The notes: generated from the sequence alone by a model not told the origin. 64,000 nt of DNA from Arthrobacter_E sp041360795 (GCF_041360795.1 NZ_JBFUPW010000002.1:558001-622000); one strand, 5' to 3'; shown: positions 17,996 through 26,573, numbered from the stretch's first letter. A program made the numbers and translations.

Positions 17996-18985
17996 TCACT
18001 CCAGAGGAGCGCGGCCTTCCCGTAATTCCCGCGGTCCGCAGCCATACAGTTCATCGAGCGCGCGGCGGAGGGCCGCCGTCGTGCCGAAGCCGGTCTGTTC
18101 GGCGATCTGCTGAACGCTCAGCACGTCGTAGCGTGAATCCGTCAGCAGATTCCTGGCCAGCCGGCCCCGCTGCCGTCGGATCTCCGCCGCGATCGAATTG
18201 CCCACTTCCGCGAAAGCGGCCTGAACCCTGCGCAGTGAGGACTGCACGGCTTTCGCCACCGCCTCCGGCTTCAAGTGCTTGTCCGCGCACCGCTGAGCGA
18301 TGACCGCCATGGCCTCATCCCGGAGCGCCGAAGAGGCCGAACCCGGCGCCCAGGAGGATCCGCAGTGCTCCAGCAGCGTGCTGCCCGCGAGTTCCAGGAC
18401 GATCTGCTCCGACGCGTAATCCTCGATCGACGAGCGCCGATGGTCCTCCGGATGCGCCATCATCGCGCGGATGAAGCTGTGTGTCGCCTGGTCCAGACGG
18501 GTGAGGGTGGGGAAGAACTGAAGGCCCGTGAGGGCGCGCGGAGCGAACGTTTCGGCCGTGCTGCGCGTCAGCCGGATCCTGTCCACATCCCCTGGGCCCC
18601 GGAAAGGGCTCTCCAGGCCTTCCCCACCGGGCACCAGCAGCAGCGCCCCGGAACATTCCATCGCCCGCCCGTCGGCCGGATTGCTGATCAGCGCACGGTT
18701 CAGGAAGTAGAGGTCCACCCAACCGCCCGGGAATTCGAGAACGGAAAGGTCACCCTCATGGTGGGTGAGCGAGATTTCGCCAACCACACATTCGCGTGGA
18801 ATCCCCGTGCCCTGCTGTCCTCCGTCGAACTCCGGTCCCCCGGATCCCTTCGCCTGGCCCCCCAGGACGTCTTGCCGCACCGCTTTTCCCCTCACCGCAC
18901 TCACGACGAACCATTCGTCGTCCGCACATCGCATTTCCCGCAGCGCCGAGTTGTCGGCCCCTTCGGCTTGCGACGCGAATGTCAT
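17996..18985 (-). CDS. AraC-family transcriptional regulator
   Basis: The N-terminal two thirds form a ligand or dimer domain of the AraC_binding_2 kind (LTGLQFFPTLTRLDQATH region). The last 95 residues are an AraC double helix-turn-helix: EAVAKAVQSSLRRVQAAF for the first helices and VQQIAEQTGFGTTAALRRALDELYGCGPRELR for the second. That second segment matches the conserved C-terminal signature. The ATG at 18985 was chosen; an upstream GTG at 19051 would add 22 residues without similarity. It is divergent from the Wzc-like kinase gene with about 110 bases between, and upstream of the Tat-exported protein on the same strand. It may control either. Its ligand is unknown. Confidence 0.85.
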   Translation of the reverse strand: MTFASQAEGADNSALREMRCADDEWFVVSAVRGKAVRQDVLGGQAKGSGGPEFDGGQQGTGIPRECVVGEISLTHHEGDLSVLEFPGGWVDLYFLNRALISNPADGRAMECSGALLLVPGGEGLESPFRGPGDVDRIRLTRSTAETFAPRALTGLQFFPTLTRLDQATHSFIRAMMAHPEDHRRSSIEDYASEQIVLELAGSTLLEHCGSSWAPGSASSALRDEAMAVIAQRCADKHLKPEAVAKAVQSSLRRVQAAFAEVGNSIAAEIRRQRGRLARNLLTDSRYDVLSVQQIAEQTGFGTTAALRRALDELYGCGPRELREGRAPLE

Positions 18986-19096
18986 GCCTAAGTTATTGAG
19001 TAACACTTTAGATCCACAGGCTAGGATGTTCAGGATGCCAGGCTTCTGCACTGGCGCAGCGACTTTTCTTCACCGCACCACCAAGGGGATATCTAC

Positions 19097-20626
19097 ATGG
19101 AGTTGACCGATTACTGGAAAATTCTCAGAGCACACTGGGTTTCCGTCCTCGGCATCACGGTCCTGGGCGTCCTCGTGGCGTTCGGCTGGAGCCTGCTGCA
19201 GCCGAAGGTGTACAGCGCGGATGCCAGTGGCATCATTTCCGTGGGTGTGAACAAGGACCTCGGAACCGCCATGATCGGCGAAAACTATTCCAAGTCCCGG
19301 GCGAAGGCTTATCTGGATGTCGCGAAGTCCCGCTCCGTGGCGGAAAACGTGATCTCGGATCTCAAGCTCCAGAACACGACGCCGGAACAGCTCATCAGCC
19401 GGGTCACCGCCCAGAATCCGCTGGACACCGCGACCCTGAAATTCACCGCACAGGCCGGCACGCCCGAAGATGCGCGTGATCTCGCCGAGGCCTGGGTGCG
19501 TGCGGTCGGCAAGCAGGTCGACGCCCTGGAGAAGGGTCCCGCGAACACCGCGGAGAAGTCGATCGTGAGCTTCCGCTCCCTCGACGCGGCTCAGCTCCCC
19601 ACCTCCCCGAGCTCTCCCAACACCCGGCTCGCCCTGGTCATCGGGCTGGTGGCCGGCCTGGTCGTGGCCGTGCTCTACGCGCTGCTGCGGAATCTCTTCG
19701 ACCGCCGCGTCCGGTCCGCCGTCCAGGTCGAGGCAGAAACCGGTCTGTCCGTGATCGGCACGGTGCCGTTCAACAAGGACTTCGACAGCACGCACCGCAT
19801 CGTCTCGTCCCACGGTGGCAACGATCTCGAGAACACGAGCCACCAGGATCACGCGGTGGCCGAGGCCATCCGTGAGCTGCGCACGAACCTCCAGTTCATG
19901 GACGTGGACAACCCACCGCGCATCATCGTGGTCAGCTCCGCCCTCCCCGGCGAGGGGAAGACCACCGTGGTGGCCAACCTCGCCCAGACCATCGCGGCGT
20001 CCGGCCAGCGCGTGGTCGTCGTCGACGGCGATCTCCGCCGCCCCACCGTGGCCAAGACCTTCGGACTGCTCACGACCATCGGCCTCACCGACGTGCTGAT
20101 CGGCCGCGCGAACCTCAACGAGGTCCTCCAGCCGTGGGGCGACAGCGGCAACCTCTACGTCCTCGGAGCCGGCTCCGTCCCGCCGAACCCCAGCGAGCTG
20201 CTCGGCTCCAATGTCATGCAGAAGATGCTGCAGGACATCGCCAAGCACGCGATCGTCCTGATCGACGCACCCCCGCTGCTGCCTGTCACCGACGCCGCCA
20301 TCCTGACGGCCCAGACCGACGGCGCCCTGGTGGTCACCCGCTCCGGCAAGAGCACCTACGACGAGCTCAAGCGCGCACTCCAGAACCTGGAGCGCGTCAA
20401 GGGCCGTCCCCTCGGCATCATCATCAACGGCGTGCCCCGCAAGTCCGCCGCGGGCGCGGGCTACGGCTACCAGTACTACACGTACTACAACCGCAAGGAC
20501 GCGGGCGACAAGTCCCCGCGCGCCAGCCACGTGCCCGTGACCGAGTCCACCCCGGTGAGCGAAACCGATCCGGTGGAGCTCGAGCCGCAGCGCCACATGC
20601 GCCGTCGGGACCGTAGCAGGGCCTGA
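19097..20626 (+). CDS. Polysaccharide co-polymerase with cytoplasmic tyrosine autokinase domain (Wzc/CapAB-like)
   Basis: Residues about 1-200 form a Wzz-type chain-length domain flanked by two membrane helices (HWVSVLGITVLGVLVAFGW and LALVIGLVAGLVVAVLYALL). The C-terminal half is a BY-kinase. Walker A is ALPGEGKTTVV, Walker A-prime VVVVDGDLRR and Walker B VLIDAPPLL. A cluster of six tyrosines in GYGYQYYTYYN near residues 455-465 is the expected autophosphorylation site. Such proteins control chain length and export of capsule or EPS. AAGGGG precedes the ATG. The stop overlaps the ATG of the phosphatase gene by one base, giving a classic kinase/phosphatase pair. Confidence 0.93.
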   Translation: MELTDYWKILRAHWVSVLGITVLGVLVAFGWSLLQPKVYSADASGIISVGVNKDLGTAMIGENYSKSRAKAYLDVAKSRSVAENVISDLKLQNTTPEQLISRVTAQNPLDTATLKFTAQAGTPEDARDLAEAWVRAVGKQVDALEKGPANTAEKSIVSFRSLDAAQLPTSPSSPNTRLALVIGLVAGLVVAVLYALLRNLFDRRVRSAVQVEAETGLSVIGTVPFNKDFDSTHRIVSSHGGNDLENTSHQDHAVAEAIRELRTNLQFMDVDNPPRIIVVSSALPGEGKTTVVANLAQTIAASGQRVVVVDGDLRRPTVAKTFGLLTTIGLTDVLIGRANLNEVLQPWGDSGNLYVLGAGSVPPNPSELLGSNVMQKMLQDIAKHAIVLIDAPPLLPVTDAAILTAQTDGALVVTRSGKSTYDELKRALQNLERVKGRPLGIIINGVPRKSAAGAGYGYQYYTYYNRKDAGDKSPRASHVPVTESTPVSETDPVELEPQRHMRRRDRSRA

Positions 20627-21267
20627 TGTCCCGTTCCGCCCAGTCCGCCCGCAGGCCGCCGTCGACTGTTCTGACCGTGTGCATCGGCAACATCTGCCGC
20701 TCGCCCCTGGCCGAACAGCTGCTGAGGGCGCGCCTGGGGCAGGCCGGGCTGGGCGATTTCGAACTGCTCAGCGCGGGTCTGCGTGCCGTGGTGGGGGCGC
20801 CCATGGAGCCCTGGCCCGCAGCGCTGTCCCGGGAGTACGGAGCCGATCCCACCGGAGCGGTCGGGAAGCAGCTCTCGGCGGAGATCGTGGGAGCGTCGGA
20901 TCTGGTCCTGACCATGACGCGGGGCCAGCGGGACGACCTCGTCAAGCGTCACCCCACCGCGGCCCAGCGGACCTTCACTCTTGCGGAGTTCGGCAGGATC
21001 CTCGACGCCCTGCCGCGTGCGGAGGAGGGCGCGGCGGCGAGTGACGCACCGCTGTGGGGACGGCCGGCGGACGCCGCAGCCGGCTCAGCCGTGAGTGCGG
21101 TGGTGCGCTCGGCGTCGTCGGCCCGTCATCTGGCGCCCCTCTCGGCGGAGGACGATGTGCGTGATCCGATCAACCTGCCGGAGGAAGTGCATCGGGCGGT
21201 GGGCCGCCAGATCGATGACCTGACCCGCCGGATCGCCGCGGGCCTCACACGGCACCTCGCGCACTGA
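20626..21267 (+). CDS. Low-molecular-weight protein-tyrosine phosphatase (Wzb-like)
   Basis: The N-terminal CIGNICRS is the C-x5-R-S phosphate-binding loop of LMW-PTPs. DDVRDPINL near the C-terminus supplies the general-acid Asp in the usual D-P context. The enzyme should dephosphorylate the tyrosine tail of the kinase encoded directly upstream; the two genes overlap by one base. At 213 residues it is longer than the usual 150-160, because of an Ala/Ser-rich insertion at about residues 130-170. The end overlaps convergently with the VanZ gene by 23 bases. Confidence 0.93.
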   Translation: MSRSAQSARRPPSTVLTVCIGNICRSPLAEQLLRARLGQAGLGDFELLSAGLRAVVGAPMEPWPAALSREYGADPTGAVGKQLSAEIVGASDLVLTMTRGQRDDLVKRHPTAAQRTFTLAEFGRILDALPRAEEGAAASDAPLWGRPADAAAGSAVSAVVRSASSARHLAPLSAEDDVRDPINLPEEVHRAVGRQIDDLTRRIAAGLTRHLAH

Positions 21268-21685
21268 GGCGGGACGTGATGGCCAGGACCACCTTCAGCA
21301 GCAGCACCCCCGCCAGGGTGCCCAGCGTGTTGGCGATGACATCGGACAGCGCCGTCACCCGGCCAGGGATGATGAGCTGCAGGAGCTCGATCCCCGTGGA
21401 CAGAACAGCCCCGCTGAGCGCCACCGCCCAGCTGGGAAGGGCCGGGCGGGTCAGCAGCCGGAGGAGGAAGCCCCACGGGCCGAACAGCACGATGTTGGAC
21501 AGGAATTCGACAGTCACTTCGGCCGGCTGACGGGGGATTCCGACCGTGGAGAGGAAATCGGCGATGACGGAGACGAAACCCGTCACATGGCGCGCATCGT
21601 CCGCCGGGAGAAGCACCACCAGGAGAAGCGCCACGATGTACACGGCGAAGACCGTCCGAGCCGTGACCAGCCAACCCCGCGTCAT
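21245..21685 (-). CDS. VanZ-family membrane protein
   Basis: A 146-residue protein with four hydrophobic helices and the family hallmarks EFLSNIVLFGPWGFLLR and STGIELLQLIIPGRVTALSDVIANTLGTLAG. VanZ proteins affect teicoplanin resistance and cell-envelope stress by an unclear mechanism. A good GGAGAAAGG precedes the ATG. It is divergent from the LCP gene (about 100 bases between) and overlaps the phosphatase gene at the 3' end. Confidence 0.92.
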   Translation of the reverse strand: MTRGWLVTARTVFAVYIVALLLVVLLPADDARHVTGFVSVIADFLSTVGIPRQPAEVTVEFLSNIVLFGPWGFLLRLLTRPALPSWAVALSGAVLSTGIELLQLIIPGRVTALSDVIANTLGTLAGVLLLKVVLAITSRLSARGAV

Positions 21686-21787
21686 GGAACACCTTTCTCC
21701 AGCGGAACAACGTCAGCAGGCTACAGGAAAAGACCACTTGACCATCCCGGGAACACCTCTTCCCGTCCGAGCCACTCCAAGGAAGCC

Positions 21788-22870
21788 ATGAGCCCCACCG
21801 ATCTCCCTCCGGAATCCTCCTCGGCCCCGACCACGGATCCGACCGCGCCCCGCAAGCGGAAGAAGCGGGTGGCACTGTGGACCCTGGTCAGCTTCGCCAC
21901 GATCGTGGTGCTCGCCGGGGTGGCCGCGTTCATCTACATCGCAAGCCTGATGAACACCTTCGACTCCAAGACGGCCAAGCTCCCCTCCGCGTTCCCCGCG
22001 GAGAGTCAGCGTCCCGCCGTCACCAAGGTGGGCGACAAAGCGGCCATCAACATCCTGCTGGTGGGCTCCGACAGCCGTGGCGCGACGAAGGACACCGCCG
22101 AGTCGGGGAAGGCGTCCGACCAGCGGGCCGACAGCCTCATGCTCTTCCACGTGCCCGCAGACCGGAAGAACGCCTACCTCGTGTCGATCATGCGCGACAC
22201 CTGGATCCCCATCGCCGGGCACGGAGAAGCCAAGATCAACGCCGCCCTGGCATTCGGCGGCGTCCCACTCCTCGTCCAGACCGTGGAAGGCCTGCTGAAG
22301 CAGCGGATCGATCACGTGGCCTTCATCGACTTCGAGGGCTTCAAGGGCCTCACCGACGCGATCGGCGGCGTGGACGTGGACGTCCCCGTGGCCTTCACGT
22401 CCAGTGGCTTCGGCAAGGAGGGCTTCCACTATCCCAAGGGCACCATGCACATGGACGGCACCACTGCCCTGGCCTTCGTCCGTGAGCGCTATGCCTTCAA
22501 CGACGGCGACTATCAGCGAGTGCGGGACCAGCGCGTCTTCTTGCGCGCCCTCATGAGCAAGATCGCCAAGCCGGAGGTGCTCGCCAACCCGGGAACCCTG
22601 AGCTCCGTGGTCAACGAGATCTCGCCCTTCATCACGGTGGACTCGGCGTTCACCGGGCAGAAGGCCGGGGAACTCGCCGTGGAGCTCAAGGACATCCGGC
22701 CCTCGAACACGGTCATGTTCACGCTCCCGACTCTCGGCACCGGCTGGTCGCCGGACGGGCAGTCGATCGTGAATCTCGACTCCGCCAAGGCGAACAGCCT
22801 GGCCGATGCGATGAAGGCCGGAAAAATGCCCGATTTCATCGCGGCCAACAATCTGAAGAACGGGAACTGA
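21788..22870 (+). CDS. LytR-CpsA-Psr (LCP) family glycopolymer transferase
   Basis: LCP enzymes attach lipid-linked teichoic acid, capsule or arabinogalactan to peptidoglycan on the outer face of the membrane. The 360-residue protein has a cytoplasmic N-terminus, one membrane helix (VSFATIVVLAGVAAFIYIA) and the LCP domain. That domain carries NILLVGSDSRG, the Asp/Arg sites RADSLMLFHV and VSIMRDTWIPI, KINAALAFGG and ALAFVRERY. AAGGA five bases upstream fixes the ATG at 21788 and rejects the longer reading from 21587. In this locus it is the natural candidate to anchor the polymer to the wall. Confidence 0.93.
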   Translation: MSPTDLPPESSSAPTTDPTAPRKRKKRVALWTLVSFATIVVLAGVAAFIYIASLMNTFDSKTAKLPSAFPAESQRPAVTKVGDKAAINILLVGSDSRGATKDTAESGKASDQRADSLMLFHVPADRKNAYLVSIMRDTWIPIAGHGEAKINAALAFGGVPLLVQTVEGLLKQRIDHVAFIDFEGFKGLTDAIGGVDVDVPVAFTSSGFGKEGFHYPKGTMHMDGTTALAFVRERYAFNDGDYQRVRDQRVFLRALMSKIAKPEVLANPGTLSSVVNEISPFITVDSAFTGQKAGELAVELKDIRPSNTVMFTLPTLGTGWSPDGQSIVNLDSAKANSLADAMKAGKMPDFIAANNLKNGN

Positions 22871-22946
22871 GCGTTTCCGTCGCTTTTCACCGCGACGGAA
22901 ACACCCCTGAGGAATCAGGGGAATCAACGGAATCAGTGGAGGAAGT

Positions 22947-23960
22947 TTGACACCGGATGCGCTTGTCCTCGCCCCGATCGGTCTCGCGGCCGTTCTCGTC
23001 CTGAGCGGAATCGCCAAGCTGCGGGACCGTGAATCAACGCTCAGCGTGGTGACCGAACTCCGGCTCCCCGGTTTCCTGCGACACGACTATTTCGCGTGGG
23101 CGCTTCCCGCGGGCGAGCTTCTCCTGGCCGTTCTTCTGCTGTCTCCGTGGCGGGGTGCTATTGTGGTCGCCGCGGTGCTGTCGTCGGCATTGTTCCTCGG
23201 CTATTGGGTGGTCATCGCCCGCGCCATGACTTTTGATCCACGTCCGAACTGCGGGTGTTTCGGCCGTATCGGCGATCAGAGTGTTTCCGGAAAGACCCTC
23301 CTCCGGAATTCACTGCTTCTTGTTCTCAGTGCGCTCACCCTGTGGCTGGCCTTCGGCGGCGGGACCGTGTTCTCCGTGGTCACGCAAGAGCCCGCGGGCC
23401 TCTGGTGGATCGCGCTGTGCGCCCTTCTGCTGGCGCTGACGGGGCTGATCGTGTCCCGCCCGGGCCAGGATCAGGCCGGTGCCGCCGCCGGGCCGCAGCG
23501 CCCCGCTTCCGAGGAGCCGGACCCCGAGGACGCCGACTACGACCGCGATCCCATTCCCACGGCTCTCCTGCAATCCGAGGACGGCGGTGTGCAGACCCTA
23601 CGGGAACTCGCGTCAGCAAGGCCCCAGCTCCTGGTGGCATTCAATTGCGTGTGCAAGCCGAGCCACGTGGCGGCGGGCAAGGTCGCCGAATGGGGCGAAC
23701 GCATCCCCGAGGTCGATGTAAGGATCCTCAGCACGGTGCCGCACAAACCGCTCCGCCGTTCCATCCCCACGGCCGAGGGTGTTCTCTACGATCACGAAAG
23801 CCTCGCCTGGAACGCCCTCGGCCTCACCAGTTCTCCCTCCGCGGTGCTGCTCGGGGCGGACGGATATCTTGCCGGAGGCCCCGTCGAAGGACTTGATGAG
23901 ATGGAGAGTTTCGTCGAGGAGATCGCGGACGTCCTCCGCGAGGCCGCCGAGGAACGCTGA
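22947..23960 (+). CDS. MauE/DoxX-like membrane protein fused to a redoxin-like domain
   Basis: The N-terminal about 175 residues match the MauE family (methylamine utilisation): VLVLSGIAKLRD at the start of helix 1, four helices, and the cysteine motif NCGCFG after helix 3. After an acidic linker, residues about 200-335 have a thioredoxin-like layout (LLVAFNCVCKPSH in the active-site place, then SSPSAVLLGADGYLAGGPVEGL). The active-site C-V-C differs from the usual C-x-x-C. TTG start with GGAGGAAG at good spacing. The fusion suggests electron transfer from the membrane to an extracytoplasmic dithiol. The next gene encodes a cysteine-containing Tat-exported protein. Confidence 0.82.
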   Translation: MTPDALVLAPIGLAAVLVLSGIAKLRDRESTLSVVTELRLPGFLRHDYFAWALPAGELLLAVLLLSPWRGAIVVAAVLSSALFLGYWVVIARAMTFDPRPNCGCFGRIGDQSVSGKTLLRNSLLLVLSALTLWLAFGGGTVFSVVTQEPAGLWWIALCALLLALTGLIVSRPGQDQAGAAAGPQRPASEEPDPEDADYDRDPIPTALLQSEDGGVQTLRELASARPQLLVAFNCVCKPSHVAAGKVAEWGERIPEVDVRILSTVPHKPLRRSIPTAEGVLYDHESLAWNALGLTSSPSAVLLGADGYLAGGPVEGLDEMESFVEEIADVLREAAEER

Positions 23961-24175
23961 AAGTCCGCGTTGCTTACTGAACTGCGCTGATCCCTGAACT
24001 GCGGAATTCGTCAGAGCGACGACGGCCACCGGTCCGCCGGCGTCATCGCTTTTCCGGAGCGTTCTGAACAAGTCCGGGACTTTTCCCGTTCACGGAAAAA
24101 GCCGCGGGTGCCTTCCGCCCTGCCGAGAGACACCTATCAAATCGGTATGACTACCTGTCGCAGACTTTTAAATCA

Positions 24176-24204
24176 TTGACAACAGGCTCTGACATCGTGA
24201 TACA
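24176..24204 (+). promoter_or_regulatory. Sigma-70-type promoter for the exported-protein gene
   Basis: TTGACA at 24176-24181 and GATACA at 24199-24204 are separated by exactly 17 bases. A short hairpin (AGCCGG with CCGGCT) follows at about 24216-24237 in the leader, before the ribosome site AGGAG at 24254. The rest of the 300-base gap from 23961 shows no gene. Confidence 0.65.
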
Positions 24205-24264
24205 ACTCATAGGAAGCCGGAATTAGGGATCCGGCTCATCACTCGCATCTTCCAGGAGCCAATA

Positions 24265-24885
24265 ATGAGTAACGAGACGAACAAGTCCATCGAGCGCCGC
24301 CGGGTTCTCCGCGGCGCCGCATGGGCTACGCCGGTGCTGGCTGCGGCCATCGGCACCCCCGCGGCCGCCGCTTCCGGCGGACCGGTCTGCCCCACCTGCA
24401 TCCAGCCGGGCGTCCTGCTCGGCGGCGCCACCACCAGCCAGTCGATCGTGGTGGGCAACAAGGGTGCTCTCGCCTTCGCGGGCGTGTTCGGCATGGATTC
24501 CAGCAACTGTAATCTGAGCCTGTTCCAGCCGGCTTACACCTCGATCGTCACCTCTGCCACCCTCACCATGAGCGACGGCAGCACCCACGTCGGCACGGGT
24601 CTCGGCACCGCCACGGGCACCTTCGGCCAGATCGGCGCCCTGCCGGGCACCTGGCTGTTCAGCAACATCACCTTCCCGAACGGCACCTACATCCTCGGAA
24701 ACAACCCGGTCCGTCCCACCCGGATCACCGCCACCGTGAATGTCATCCTCGTGGGCCTGCCCTCGCTGCTGCAGATCACCTGCCCCGTCACCCTGACCTG
24801 GGACCTCAACGTCTTCGCGACGGGCACCGTCCTCTTCGGCGCCGGCACCCTCAACTACACGGGCACCGCAACGCCCGTCCCGTAG
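24265..24885 (+). CDS. Small Tat-exported surface protein, paralogue of the protein at 17204
   Basis: 206 residues with a twin-arginine signal, ERRRVLRGAAWATPVLAAAI, and AAAAS before the mature start. The same layout (RRxVxxGAAWxxPVxAAA) occurs in the 17204 protein. The mature chain is rich in Thr, Gly, Ser, Leu and Val, lacks charged stretches, and has four cysteines (VCPTC, SNCN, ITCP) that could form two disulphides. Its AGGAG site and a strong promoter at 24176 indicate good expression. It ends at a classic terminator. No enzyme motif is visible; a structural or adhesive cell-surface role is an inference. It follows the MauE-redoxin fusion gene. Confidence 0.82.
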   Translation: MSNETNKSIERRRVLRGAAWATPVLAAAIGTPAAAASGGPVCPTCIQPGVLLGGATTSQSIVVGNKGALAFAGVFGMDSSNCNLSLFQPAYTSIVTSATLTMSDGSTHVGTGLGTATGTFGQIGALPGTWLFSNITFPNGTYILGNNPVRPTRITATVNVILVGLPSLLQITCPVTLTWDLNVFATGTVLFGAGTLNYTGTATPVP

Positions 24886-24920
24886 GCCGTCCGGTTCCAC
24901 GAACCGTTCTCTTGCACGCA

Positions 24921-24957
24921 GAAGGCCCCGGACATCCGTCCGGGGCCTTCTTGTTCG
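24921..24957 (+). terminator. Rho-independent terminator
   Basis: A 13-base-pair stem (GAAGGCCCCGGAC and complement) with loop ATCC is followed by a T-rich run (TTGTTCGTTC). It ends the exported-protein transcript. Confidence 0.9.
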
Positions 24958-25025
24958 TTCTGTTCGCTCTGCTCGTCCGGCGGACCTGGCGGACCTGGCG
25001 CCGCGCCACCCAGGCGGCCCGGGGC

Positions 25026-25850
25026 TCAGCCGCTCACGTTCGTGGTGAGCATCGCGGCACGCAGCTGGGCGACCGCCGTCGTGCTGCCGGCGAGGAACCA
25101 GCGGAGCCCGTTGACCGTCACGACGTCGACGGCGCCGCCCGAGGCCAGCACGAGAGCGGCGCCCGGGAACCAGTCCCAGTCGGGGCAGGAGTGCTGGAAC
25201 CAGCAGTCGATCTCGCCCTGCGCCACCCGGGAGAGATCGCAGGACCCCGATCCGAGCATCCGCAGCGACGCGGCGCCCACTGCAGCGGCGTGCCAGGGCA
25301 TGGCGCACAGCGGATCCTGCAGCCAGGTGGGGTGGATGTAGGTGGCCGCACTGGACTCCGCCAGATCCTTCGTGGCCGGGCCGCTCAGCGGCCTGCCATT
25401 GAGCGTGGCGGGGTGGTCCTCCCCGCCGACCCAGAGCTTGTCCTCCTCCGGCTGATGGACGGCCCCGAGGAGCGGTCGGCGCACGCCATCCTCCTCGGTG
25501 ACGAGCGCGACGGCGGAGCACCAGTAGGTGGAACCCCGCAGGAAGTTGTAGGTGCCGTCCACAGGGTCGATCACCCAGGTGCGCCCGCTCGCCGACGGGT
25601 GGGCCGAGCCCTCCTCGCCGAGGATTCCGTCGTCCGGACGGCAGCGCCGGAGCTGCTCCACGATGTACGCCTCGGCCGCGCGATCCGCCTCCGTCACCAC
25701 GTCGGCGACATTGGACTTCTGCTGCGAGGTCACCCCCGAAGCACGCATCAGCTGGGCCAGTGAACCGGCCTCCCGGACCAGCACTTCGGCCAGGGCGGCG
25801 TCGCTCAGAGAAGGGTCGGGGTTGGCGGTGCTGTGGCGGCCGATGCTCAT
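25026..25850 (-). CDS. Inositol monophosphatase family phosphatase
   Basis: A 274-residue Mg-dependent sugar-phosphate phosphatase. The metal-binding motifs are visible: GILGEEG (first Glu), IDPVDGTYNF (the DPxDGT core) and CPDWDWFPGAAL, the C-terminal WD motif. Family members hydrolyse inositol-1-phosphate, histidinol phosphate or 3'-phosphoadenosine nucleotides; the substrate is not evident. The ATG at 25850 has CTGGAG in front and is the correct start of a longer open frame. It is divergent from the membrane protein gene at 25872. Confidence 0.9.
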   Translation of the reverse strand: MSIGRHSTANPDPSLSDAALAEVLVREAGSLAQLMRASGVTSQQKSNVADVVTEADRAAEAYIVEQLRRCRPDDGILGEEGSAHPSASGRTWVIDPVDGTYNFLRGSTYWCSAVALVTEEDGVRRPLLGAVHQPEEDKLWVGGEDHPATLNGRPLSGPATKDLAESSAATYIHPTWLQDPLCAMPWHAAAVGAASLRMLGSGSCDLSRVAQGEIDCWFQHSCPDWDWFPGAALVLASGGAVDVVTVNGLRWFLAGSTTAVAQLRAAMLTTNVSG

Positions 25851-25871
25851 GACTCCAGCGTATCCGCGATA

Positions 25872-26531
25872 ATGGAGGACATGTCCAAAACGCCTGCCCA
25901 GCGCATCAAGAAGCACGGCTCCCGGGCCGATGTCCCCGACACCGCTCCCCCGCCGGTGATCAACCCGCTGAGGCAGCGTTCCACCCCTCAGCAGCCCGGA
26001 CAGCAGCCGGCGCAGCAGCCGCAGTCCAGTGCGAAGATGCTCGTCATCGCCGCCGTGATCGCAGCCCTGTTCATGTTCTGGTACCTCCACCTGATGGCAC
26101 TGTCCCAGATGACGCAGCTCAGCGGCGGGCTCACGATGCCAGATTCGCGGGTGTTCGGCTTCGACTCCGCCGCGATCGAGCAGCTGCGCGGCGCCATGGA
26201 CGACGCCGCCCGCGGTCAGCTCAACTGGGTGCACAAGACCGCAGGCATGCTGTTCCCCCTCCTGTTCGGCCTGGCCTGGGCGCTCGTGATCGGGATCAAC
26301 ACCGGCCGCTCCTGGCTCCGCACCGCACTCTGGTCCCTGACAGGGCTGTTCGTGGTGGTCCGCATCGTCGGCAACTTCGCCGTCGACGCGCTCTTCGCCG
26401 CGGCCGCCCCGTCCGCGGGAGCCGTCGCCTGGGCTTCGTTCCTGGTGGTGTCCGGCTGGGTGCTCTTCGTCCTGTGCCTCGCGGCTGCGGTCGTGGCGCT
26501 CGTGCGCGGCCGGAAGAAGACTCAGGCCTAG
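25872..26531 (+). CDS. Unknown membrane protein with Pro/Gln-rich N-terminus and about four helices
   Basis: I do not recognise the family. The cytoplasmic N-terminus (about 50 residues) is rich in Pro, Gln and Arg (QPGQQPAQQPQ). Four hydrophobic helices follow: VIAAVIAALFMFWYLHLMAL, then about 40 residues outside, then three helices near AGMLFPLLFGLAWALV, LTGLFVVVRIVGNF and WASFLVVSGWVLFVLCLA. The protein ends in a basic tail. The start is either ATG 25872 or ATG 25881; GGAGG lies only two bases before the second, so the first (near-leaderless) is preferred. It lies between the phosphatase gene and the tRNA. Confidence 0.7.
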   Translation: MEDMSKTPAQRIKKHGSRADVPDTAPPPVINPLRQRSTPQQPGQQPAQQPQSSAKMLVIAAVIAALFMFWYLHLMALSQMTQLSGGLTMPDSRVFGFDSAAIEQLRGAMDDAARGQLNWVHKTAGMLFPLLFGLAWALVIGINTGRSWLRTALWSLTGLFVVVRIVGNFAVDALFAAAAPSAGAVAWASFLVVSGWVLFVLCLAAAVVALVRGRKKTQA

Positions 26532-26573
26532 GCGCAGGCCGCAAGCTTGTATGCTTAAGGGCGTTGTCAGCCC

